A DNA stretch of 12,337 nucleotides from Planctomycetaceae bacterium (lineage in GTDB: Bacteria; Planctomycetota; Planctomycetia; Planctomycetales; Planctomycetaceae): assembly GCA_015487825.1 (NCBI GenBank), contig WFOZ01000650.1:1-12337 (forward strand), given 5' to 3'. Of the stretch, positions 6,759 through 12,337 are shown in pieces (the first letter of the stretch is position 1; each line of letters opens with the position of its first letter). The position numbers were made by a program, and so were the translations under genes. The notes below the pieces were generated by a model. It worked only from the letters and a program-made list of their open reading frames with translations. It made no database searches and was not told the DNA's origin.

Positions 6759-7964
6759 TCACGCTACCTCTGTAGAAAAATCAAGAATCAATTCGCACAT
6801 ACTCTCAATTGCCTTTAATGGCATTTCGGGGTAACAGGGGAGCATCACCGTCCGATCCAATAATTCTGTTGCCATCGGACAAGTCAGTTCCCTTTGCTTG
6901 CTATGAGGAGGGAGGACCCGTAAACGCCCTCGCTGTGTTGTGTCAAATCCGTGTAATCGCAAATGGGCGATGAGTTCATCCGCCTGATCAGTAATTAAAG
7001 GGAAGAGCCAGAAGGAATGTTGACTGTTGAGCAGTTCCGGCTCTGTTTTATCCAATCCTAATTTTTCAATAATGAAATGAGCATTATTGATGCGCTGGTT
7101 AATACGGCGGGAATCATAAGTTTCGAGGCGATGCTTCAATAGCCGCAGCGTCCCTGTATTCGGCTGTTTTCGTAATTTGCTGAACAGGTTATTGCCCGCA
7201 AAGCTGCGAGTTAAACCACCGAGGACGTCATCAGGATTTTTCCCAAATTGCCTGCAAAGCATCGTAATCCCTCCAAATGCAAATTTTGTAGATATTGCTT
7301 TAAGGAACGCATATTTGCCACATTTTATTGTCAGGTCCAGACAAGGTTGAACCGGCTGCAGAGCCTGAAGACTGCGCATTCGTGCAAGGATTTCTGGATT
7401 ATTGATTCGGCATAGCGCACCCCCCAGAGCTGTTGCTGTTTTAATGACTCCAAAACTGAACAGACTTACGTCCGCCTGATCATTCCCACGCCAGTTCCGC
7501 TTGAACCACGCTTGGGCACAGTCTTCCACAACATATAAATTATGTTGACGGGCAAATTCCAACACTTCCTGCATGCATGGCCGAGCACCGAACAGATGAG
7601 CAATCACCAGGACTTTCGATTCGGAACTTACCGCCTGCTCAAGGGCAGCCAGATCAATGTGGTAGTCACTGCCGCATAGATCCACCGGCACGGGAACAAG
7701 GCCATGAGCCTCGGCAATTTTGGGCATATCCTGAATGGTGATTGCAGAAAACAGGACTTCTGATCCCTTCGGTAGATCCATTGCCTGCAACAGAAGATCA
7801 AACCCACTTCTTACGGATAAACATGCCAGCACATCATTTTGCCCCTCTGACCAGAATTTTTCCAATTCTTTCCGGGCGGCTTTTCTTCCCGCCCGGTTGA
7901 GTGAACCCAGGAATCCACAACATAAGTTTCGCCAGCTAATATCAAGCCTTAAGCGTATCCACAT
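6759..7964 (-). CDS. DegT/DnrJ/EryC1/StrS-family PLP aminotransferase
   Basis: This 401-residue enzyme has the length and fold markers of the DegT family, PLP enzymes that usually transaminate keto-sugars for surface polysaccharides or glycans. VVEDCAQA (145-152) carries the PLP-ring aspartate Asp148 and Gln151. SLFSFGVIKTATALGGAL carries the probable Schiff-base lysine Lys175, followed by the glycine pair. The start is well supported: AAGGAG (7970-7975) lies five bases before the ATG, the clearest Shine-Dalgarno in the window. The first 30 residues (WRNLCCGFLGSLNR) are more hydrophobic than usual. The usual C-terminal PxHR-like motif of sugar aminotransferases is not obvious, so the substrate may differ. 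The sulfotransferase gene ends 82 bases upstream on the same strand, suggesting co-transcription and perhaps a shared saccharide target; that link is inference. Confidence 0.82.
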   Translation of the reverse strand: MWIRLRLDISWRNLCCGFLGSLNRAGRKAARKELEKFWSEGQNDVLACLSVRSGFDLLLQAMDLPKGSEVLFSAITIQDMPKIAEAHGLVPVPVDLCGSDYHIDLAALEQAVSSESKVLVIAHLFGARPCMQEVLEFARQHNLYVVEDCAQAWFKRNWRGNDQADVSLFSFGVIKTATALGGALCRINNPEILARMRSLQALQPVQPCLDLTIKCGKYAFLKAISTKFAFGGITMLCRQFGKNPDDVLGGLTRSFAGNNLFSKLRKQPNTGTLRLLKHRLETYDSRRINQRINNAHFIIEKLGLDKTEPELLNSQHSFWLFPLITDQADELIAHLRLHGFDTTQRGRLRVLPPHSKQRELTCPMATELLDRTVMLPCYPEMPLKAIESMCELILDFSTEVA

Positions 7965-7969
7965 CTCAT

Positions 7970-7975
7970 CTCCTT
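7970..7975 (-). promoter_or_regulatory. Strong ribosome binding site of aminotransferase gene
   Basis: AAGGAG on the minus strand, five bases before the ATG at 7964, fixes the start. It is notable because most other genes here have no clear Shine-Dalgarno. Confidence 0.65.
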
Positions 7976-8046
7976 ACCTGGGCAGGAATAACTTCTGAGT
8001 CCTGAAGGATATTACGATGTCTGAGTGCCTGCTGTTTTCGTGGCTA

Positions 8047-9213
8047 TTATTTCACTCCTTCAAGTGAATACCCCCAGGCATCGAAGCAGAATGCCCATTC
8101 CCGGTTGATTTGCTCGCGCAATTCGCTGGGAATTTCGACATGTTTATTTCGCTGATAATTCTTTGTCGTTTCCAGATACGCTTCAAGCCTGGGGCGAGCG
8201 ATTTCAAAATCGGGTAGCTGTAAATGTTTGTAAGTTTTTTCCAATTGCAAGACGGGGTTGGCAATCAACTCTTCGTAAGCCAATTCATAATGCTGCCCGG
8301 AAGGAATTTTTTCTCGCTGATGAAGATACGCTTCGTACAAACTGCGGTATTGTGAAAGCACCATCTGATGCACCTGCGAGAAGTCAAATTTCTGGAGTCC
8401 CCAGATCGGGATCACTCGTTGGACCATATGCACAAAAGACTGATAAACTTCATATGGATTTCGGTGAATGTGCAAAAACTTTGCTTCCGGAAATGCTTCC
8501 AGAATAAGTTCAATACGTGCTGTATGATTGGGGGATTTCAGTATCACAGGACGGTCAAAAACCTGCTGAACTTTAGCGACGAAGTATTTCAAAGCCTGCT
8601 GAAAAGCCGCCCGGTCTTTGGGGGTCGCCTGATCAAATGAAAGATAGCGATCATACTTTTCTGCATTGCGAGGGAAGACCCAACTGAAGCTGCTCGATTT
8701 GCGGCACAGTATACCGATCGCCATTTCATCTTCAGCCGGCTCGCGCAAGCTCATTTTCATGTTGTCCATAAACCGCTGACGAGGTGTTATGGCTGCCAGA
8801 AGCGGTTCGAGCCACCAGCGGGCTGTTCGAAATGTAAGAGGATACATTGTTTGAAACAGATCTGGTGCAGCAAACCGATCATCCTGACAAAGCAGGTTAT
8901 GCAAATGTGTTGTTCCGCTTCGCCAGGAACCAAGCACAAATAAAGGAGGTTCGAGCTGGGTAGATTCCAGCATCGGCCCATGAAACAGGTTCTCCATCCA
9001 TGACACAGGAGAAGTGATCAAACTGCTGAGCGTCAGGTGAGTAGCTCGCCCCCAATATCGTGCATCGACATGAAAGCCGTTTTCAGCCAGTAACCTCCAC
9101 CAGTCCCCCATACGAATGCCCGCCAGGCAGCCGGGACCGAATATCCTTGCCAGTTCTGTTGGCAGGGAATTTTTTGTATTTTTATTTCGATCCGATGCAT
9201 TGTCGTGGCTCAT
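8047..9213 (-). CDS. PAPS-dependent sulfotransferase family protein
   Basis: This 388-residue cytosolic-type sulfotransferase would move sulfate from PAPS to a hydroxyl or amino group. The 5'-phosphosulfate loop is GSWRSGTTHLHNLL (95-108), close to the consensus PxSGTTxL with Arg in place of Lys, as is common in bacterial Sulfotransfer_3 members. The 3'-phosphate site is in FLHIHRNPYEVYQSF, with Arg251 and Ser259 at the expected eight-residue spacing. LKSPNH (225-230) is another family motif, and the C-terminal region (YELAYEELIANP) also fits. An extended N-terminus of about 90 residues precedes the PAPS loop. No signal peptide or membrane helix is evident. Planctomycetes carry many sulfatases and sulfotransferases linked to sulfated polysaccharides, so a glycan or lipid acceptor is plausible; the acceptor cannot be read from the sequence. 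It lies upstream of, and probably in one transcript with, the DegT-like gene. Confidence 0.85.
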   Translation of the reverse strand: MSHDNASDRNKNTKNSLPTELARIFGPGCLAGIRMGDWWRLLAENGFHVDARYWGRATHLTLSSLITSPVSWMENLFHGPMLESTQLEPPLFVLGSWRSGTTHLHNLLCQDDRFAAPDLFQTMYPLTFRTARWWLEPLLAAITPRQRFMDNMKMSLREPAEDEMAIGILCRKSSSFSWVFPRNAEKYDRYLSFDQATPKDRAAFQQALKYFVAKVQQVFDRPVILKSPNHTARIELILEAFPEAKFLHIHRNPYEVYQSFVHMVQRVIPIWGLQKFDFSQVHQMVLSQYRSLYEAYLHQREKIPSGQHYELAYEELIANPVLQLEKTYKHLQLPDFEIARPRLEAYLETTKNYQRNKHVEIPSELREQINREWAFCFDAWGYSLEGVK

Positions 9214-9460
9214 GATGTACCGAAATATTCAGACAGAAAATGTATAGACGCCAGACTATGCAATTAAGGGCCTGATTGCAAACAGAAGAAGCGATCAGAC
9301 AAAGCGGCTCAATGTTTCCTGCTTGATGGTATCGCCGGGGTTGGGGCAACCATCGTGAGTGAAACTCCGCAGGGTATAATTGCTGCCTTCACGGGAATCT
9401 GGTTTCGGAAAATGAAGCACTTGCTTCACGTCGGAACTAATAATCTAAAACGAACGAAAA

Positions 9461-9490
9461 CACGTGTGAAGGAGGACCTTCCCAGACGTG
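9461..9490. repeat. Nested inverted repeat
   Basis: CACGT (9461-9465) pairs with ACGTG (9486-9490) around GAAGG (9468-9472), AGGA, CCTTC (9477-9481), with a small internal bulge. It abuts the longer palindrome at 9491-9516, and both share the same AGGA loop sequence. Confidence 0.45.
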
Positions 9491-9516
9491 CGTTCCCAAG
9501 CAGGAGCTTGGGAACG
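9491..9516. repeat. Perfect 11-bp-arm palindrome, dispersed-repeat type
   Basis: CGTTCCCAAGC (9491-9501) and GCTTGGGAACG (9506-9516) are exact complements around an AGGA loop. I recall this CGTTCCCAAGC-N4-GCTTGGGAACG dyad as a dispersed intergenic repeat in planctomycetes and cyanobacteria; that is memory, not a search. It may act as a REP-like element or an mRNA 3'-end stabiliser. Confidence 0.6.
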
Positions 9517-9598
9517 AGTTGAACCTGGCGCTGTTCAGCTAACCTACGATCTATCAAATTATTCTGCCACTTTTGCGCAGCATTTTGCTGATAAGGTA

Positions 9599-10243
9599 CT
9601 AAATATCTTTCAAATGGAAGACGGCATTCAGGGTAATCAGTTCCAGTTTGTCTTGTTTGTATCTTAAAATATTGACGCAGGCGTTGTTTTGTCGAATGTC
9701 TTTGGCGCGGTTCAAATCGAGTGCGAGCAGGTGTGCCAGGATGGCCCGGTTGACAACATTGTGTGCAACCACTGCAACCATTTCACCCGGATGATTTGCT
9801 GCCAGTCTGGTGATTGCAGGAACGACCCGATCCTGCACATCCCGGTAGGACTCTCCTGCTTTATAAGGAACTTCCGCAGGATTGGCCATAAACTGTCTGT
9901 ACTGTTCAGGATCTTCCTGCATGATCGAATCCCACGATTTTGATTCCCAGTCGCCAACATCGACTTCGATAATTTCATCGATCGTCTTTACTGGATGGCC
10001 ATGATGTCGGGCGATTAGCTCTGCAGATTGTTGAGCACGTATCATCGGGCTGGCGTAAACATGATCCAGCGGAAAAGTGCTTAAGAATTGCCCGGCTGAA
10101 GAAACCTGTTCGATGCCTGTCTGGCTTAACGGACCGTTCAGGTTGCGGCCCTGCAGGATATATGGCCTTTGCAGATTCGCATCGGTGGCTCCATGACGGA
10201 TCAACAGAATGATTGCGGAATCGTTTTCCGGTTTATTAAGCAT
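9599..10243 (-). CDS. Histidine phosphatase (phosphoglycerate mutase-like)
   Basis: This 214-residue protein belongs to the histidine phosphatase superfamily, which uses a phospho-histidine intermediate. LLIRHGATDANLQ holds Arg16 and the nucleophile His17. Arg69 lies in YASPMIRAQQSAEL, the acid residue Glu93 in IIEVDVGDWE, and the second histidine, His161, in VVAHNVVNR. Most relatives have SHG or AHG there, so Asn in place of Gly is a small deviation. Length and motifs fit the broad GpmB/CobC group of small-molecule phosphatases; the substrate (sugar phosphate, alpha-ribazole phosphate or other) cannot be decided. No cobalamin or glycolysis genes are nearby. The start ATG is preceded by ACAGGA at about ten bases and by a -10-like TATAAT further up, so it probably has its own promoter. 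Confidence 0.83.
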   Translation of the reverse strand: MLNKPENDSAIILLIRHGATDANLQRPYILQGRNLNGPLSQTGIEQVSSAGQFLSTFPLDHVYASPMIRAQQSAELIARHHGHPVKTIDEIIEVDVGDWESKSWDSIMQEDPEQYRQFMANPAEVPYKAGESYRDVQDRVVPAITRLAANHPGEMVAVVAHNVVNRAILAHLLALDLNRAKDIRQNNACVNILRYKQDKLELITLNAVFHLKDI

Positions 10244-10275
10244 GGAATTAAAATCCTGTCCCGAAAGAAAGGGAA

Positions 10276-10281
10276 ATTATA
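10276..10281 (-). promoter_or_regulatory. Probable -10 element of phosphatase gene
   Basis: A perfect TATAAT on the minus strand ends 32 bases before the phosphatase ATG (10243), which would give a leader of about 26 bases. There is no good -35 at 16-18 bases, so the promoter may need an activator or the match may be chance. Confidence 0.35.
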
Positions 10282-10368
10282 GGAACCTCAAGCGACTTTT
10301 CGACGAGGATCGATCAACATTTAGAAATCGATACGGAAAAGTGAGGATAAGCATTTACAGTCGGTATG

Positions 10369-10398
10369 AAAACCCCTGCATCAAAATGCAACGGGGGG
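10369..10398 (-). terminator. Probable terminator after HTH/receiver gene
   Basis: Read on the minus strand, a stem of CCCC and TGCA (10396-10387) pairs with TGCA and GGGG (10380-10373) around a six-base loop with a two-base bulge, followed by TTTT (10372-10369). It lies about 114 bases after the regulator stop and before the phosphatase promoter, where a terminator is expected. The T-run is short. Confidence 0.4.
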
Positions 10399-10440
10399 AT
10401 CCTCAGAAATGGATCAAATATACCTGCAGGAGTCGAGGTA

Positions 10441-10460
10441 GCGTGTCATCCATGACACGC
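10441..10460. repeat. Near-perfect 20-base palindrome
   Basis: GCGTGTCAT (10441-10449) and ATGACACGC (10452-10460) are exact complements with only CC between them. It lies about 50 bases past the regulator stop codon. With no T-run next to it, it is more likely a protein-binding dyad or a dispersed repeat than a terminator. Confidence 0.5.
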
Positions 10461-10511
10461 CCAACCGACCACGTGATGCCTGTTTGGAGGGTCTACAACC
10501 AACCCTTTACT

Positions 10512-11084
10512 TTAGGCGATTTGCTTTTTGCGACTAACGAGTGTTCGTACACGTTCGGCGAGCAGTGCTACATCGAATGGTTTACGGAACGTCTCGTTGA
10601 ACAGTGTGCGATCGAAACCGCTGGCACTATCTTCATCGCTGATTAGTCCGACCAGAACGGTATCGTTGTAGTCGGCATTTTTCTTGAGATTCTGAGCGAT
10701 CATCAAGGCTTCGTTTCGGCCCATTGCAAAATCGATGATGACTCCATCGGGATGCAACGACTCTGCCTGAATACCGGCTTCAAAACCACTCGCTGCTGAC
10801 TCCAGTTTGAAGTCCTCCAACGGCAGAATTTCGCCAAGCATTGATCGGATCGGGCCTTCGATGCCAACGAGCAATAACTTGCCCATCGCTTCATCTTCCA
10901 GCTCGCCCAAAGGCATGCCATGTTCTTTCAGAAAGCGAATCAGATGTTCGCGGGGTATTCGTCGGTCCTGGGAACCGGGGATCCGGTATCCACGAAGTCG
11001 ACCTGAATCGAACCATTTACTAACGGTTCGAGGGGCAACCTTGCAGATCTTAGCGACCTGTCCAGTCGTAAAGATTGTCCTCAT
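10512..11084 (-). CDS. MerR/excisionase-type HTH protein with degenerate receiver domain
   Basis: From the ATG at 11084 this is a 190-residue protein. Residues 4-55 form a helix-turn-helix of the excisionase/MerR-like type (FTTGQVAKICKVAPRTVSKWFDSGRL, then RIPGSQDRRIPREHLIRFLKEHG), which binds DNA. Residues 69-187 look like a response-regulator receiver. The phospho-accepting position is kept (Asp118 in GVIIDFAMG), as is the late lysine (Lys168 in FRKPFD). The acidic pair that binds magnesium is replaced by Gly74 and Ile75 in LLVGIEGP. Such receivers often work without phosphorylation, so the domain may serve as a dimerisation or ligand platform. A TTG at 11099 would add five residues, but GGAGAG seven bases before the ATG supports the ATG. 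HTH-first, receiver-second order is the reverse of most response regulators. No kinase gene is nearby; targets are unknown. Confidence 0.82.
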   Translation of the reverse strand: MRTIFTTGQVAKICKVAPRTVSKWFDSGRLRGYRIPGSQDRRIPREHLIRFLKEHGMPLGELEDEAMGKLLLVGIEGPIRSMLGEILPLEDFKLESAASGFEAGIQAESLHPDGVIIDFAMGRNEALMIAQNLKKNADYNDTVLVGLISDEDSASGFDRTLFNETFRKPFDVALLAERVRTLVSRKKQIA

Positions 11085-11120
11085 TTGCGGGCTCTCCAAT
11101 TACACATTTTGCCACTCCAC

Positions 11121-11135
11121 AGCAGACGATCTGCT
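11121..11135. promoter_or_regulatory. Operator-like dyad upstream of HTH/receiver gene
   Basis: AGCAGA (11121-11126) and TCTGCT (11130-11135) are exact complements around CGA. The dyad lies 37-51 bases before the regulator ATG, a typical place for an autoregulatory operator. Binding is inference. Confidence 0.35.
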
Positions 11136-11213
11136 AGTAAAGGAAGCCCCAGGTGTCGATGGTTGGCTGTCCATGCCATTAAATCCATGGCTTTGTCCAC
11201 CAGACATTATTCC

Positions 11214-11244
<31 letters not shown>

Positions 11245-11264
11245 TTGGTGTTGCCTCACTCGCA

Positions 11265-11337
11265 TTCAACGAAATTCGTTGAACACGCCCACGTTGATCA
11301 AACAGGATCACGTCAATTTGTGCGTGGGCTCGCACAA
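11265..11337. other. Cluster of three stem-loops, candidate structured RNA
   Basis: Three stems follow within 73 bases. TTCAACGAA (11265-11273) pairs with TTCGTTGAA (11275-11283). ACGT and GATC (11291-11299) pair with GATC and ACGT (11306-11313). TTGTGCG (11318-11324) pairs with CGCACAA (11331-11337). GCCCACG (11287-11293) can instead pair with CGTGGGC (11323-11329), which would break the second and third stems. It lies about 180-250 bases upstream of the HTH/receiver gene. A 41-codon minus-strand frame also crosses it (11228-11353). The function is not known. Confidence 0.4.
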
Positions 11338-11850
11338 TCTTTTCATGTGCCATCGTGGAGTAGAGAGATCAACAGAAACTGGAAAGTGAAACAGCAGAGT
11401 TACCTCTGTGTCATCCCCAACTGTTCAACCTGAATCATCAGGTGAGTCGTTCGGAAAATTCCGGCAGTCCCAATGCCTTCCATTCCGGTTGAACGTACAG
11501 TTCTGTCTCGTTTCGGAGCGTCCGGCTCGCACAGTGTGCGTCCAAGCGTCATCCCCCCTACCACGACGGTTCTTGAAAAGATACGATCGCTTCCCTGCAA
11601 TCGTCCGGAATCAATATTCAACAAGTTGGCTTGCGCCTTTGCTTCAGGAACTTATCAGGAGAATCAATAATTAATCCTCACAACTCATTCCCGGAAACAA
11701 ACCCATCGGGATTGATTCCAGCCGTCTAAGCTATTCATTCGGTTTTTTTGGCACCTCTTCTTGAACCTGAACGCAAAATGTATGCAATACCAACCTGAAG
11801 AATCTGAAAATTTTCCTGAATCGCCAGCGGGGATGTTTTGCTTGTAGATT

Positions 11851-11877
11851 GTAACTTGTTTGTACAATACGAGTTAC
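11851..11877. promoter_or_regulatory. 27-base dyad, operator-like
   Basis: GTAACTTGT (11851-11859) and ACGAGTTAC (11869-11877) pair over nine positions, one as a G-T wobble. The centre contains the perfect palindrome TTGTACAA (11860-11867). The layered symmetry suggests a binding site for a dimeric regulator, but no gene starts close by on either strand. Confidence 0.3.
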
Positions 11878-12337
11878 GTCGGACATTCTTCATAGGGAAT
11901 GCAATTTTGAGAAAGTCAAATCTTCTTGTAATTTTTGCTCTAATTATACGACCAAATCCGGAAAATCGGTTAGCAGATGGTCAGTTCCAGGCGATGGTTG
12001 TCCTATAACCGCCTTTTTTGCGCAGTTGGCGAATCAGAGGACTGCAGCGCATTGCGCTCGGCATAATCGTTAAAACCGAATTAATCGCCAAAGTACAACA
12101 CAGATCGTCACGAGTTGTTACTACCTGCAGAAGATAGAGGCGCATATACCGCCCAGCGAGCTAAATTTGATTGCCCAACGACAGATGGAATAACTGCTTA
12201 AGGTTACGCCTCTGACAAATCTTCAGAAAGGTAGCCGTTGGGCCATGGCTGTCGATACAAACCAGCCATCTCGGGTGTCATGAATTAACAGGAACTTGAG
12301 AAATGTTATACGAGCTTCAATCCAAAACCGTCTACTA

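Larger units (their letters stand above)
9214..9598. other. 385-base gene-free region rich in inverted repeats
   Basis: Between the sulfotransferase start and the phosphatase stop I see no gene. Five dyads are present: GATGGT/ACCATC (9325-9354), TGAAGCA/TGCTTCA (9413-9428), the nested set at 9461-9490, the palindrome at 9491-9516 and CAGCA/TGCTG (9578-9590). None has a T-run on the minus strand. The sulfotransferase promoter must lie here if it is not read through from the phosphatase gene, but I could not pick a convincing one. Confidence 0.5.

Noticed and set aside
9578..9590. CAGCA/TGCTG hairpin just after the phosphatase stop, considered as a terminator
   Set aside because: The stem has only five pairs and is followed on the minus strand by CGCAAAAG, not a T-run.
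11095..11100. TGTAAT on the minus strand as -10 of the HTH/receiver gene
   Set aside because: No -35 at 16-18 bases, and the transcript would begin inside the ribosome binding site.
11408..11674. 88-codon plus-strand frame starting with GTG
   Set aside because: No ribosome site and no recognisable domain, and other frames of similar length cover the same DNA on both strands, so chance is the simplest explanation.
12223..12336. 38-codon minus-strand open frame running off the window edge (ends TAMAQRLPF)
   Set aside because: It could be the C-terminus of a gene beyond the edge, but it is too short to distinguish from chance and has no recognisable motif.

Overview
The window looks like chromosomal DNA of a planctomycete, probably of the moderate-GC Gimesia/Rubinisphaera type. 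This is inferred from gene content, with no database search. The pointers are a zinc-ribbon fused to an ExbD protein, a second ExbD beside it, a leucine-rich-repeat lipoprotein, a TPR-glycosyltransferase fusion, a PAPS-type sulfotransferase, a helix-turn-helix/receiver fusion, weak Shine-Dalgarno use at most starts, and several intergenic palindromes that look like dispersed repeats. There is no rRNA, tRNA, CRISPR array, transposase or phage gene that I can support.

Layout. Positions 1-228 hold no convincing gene, but have repeat-like elements: a hairpin, a second hairpin and a period-10 tandem repeat. Positions 229-2418 (+) encode an Mla-type lipid transport pair, an MlaF-like ATPase and an MlaD-like MCE protein; the MlaE permease is not in view. 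Positions 2514-5747 (-) encode two ExbD-like proton-channel subunits and, upstream of them, a TPR/GT9-like protein. Positions 5863-6756 (+) encode a lipoprotein with leucine-rich repeats of almost perfectly constant 21-residue period, behind a good sigma70-type promoter. It converges on a minus-strand set (6759-11084): a DegT-family aminotransferase, a sulfotransferase, a histidine phosphatase and an HTH/degenerate-receiver regulator. The final 1.25 kb (11085-12337) has no supportable gene, but is unusually rich in inverted repeats.

How the genes may fit together. Most products belong to the cell envelope or cell surface: inner-to-outer membrane lipid transport (Mla), proton-motive-force-driven envelope work (ExbD pair), sugar transfer (GT9-like), a surface lipoprotein, and enzymes that could aminate and sulfate a saccharide (DegT plus sulfotransferase). 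The last link is inference from adjacency only.

I did not find a complete new system. The points most worth checking are the zinc-ribbon-ExbD fusion, the regulator whose receiver domain has lost its acidic pocket, the set of competing stem-loops at 11265-11337, and the array of inverted repeats at 9325-9590.
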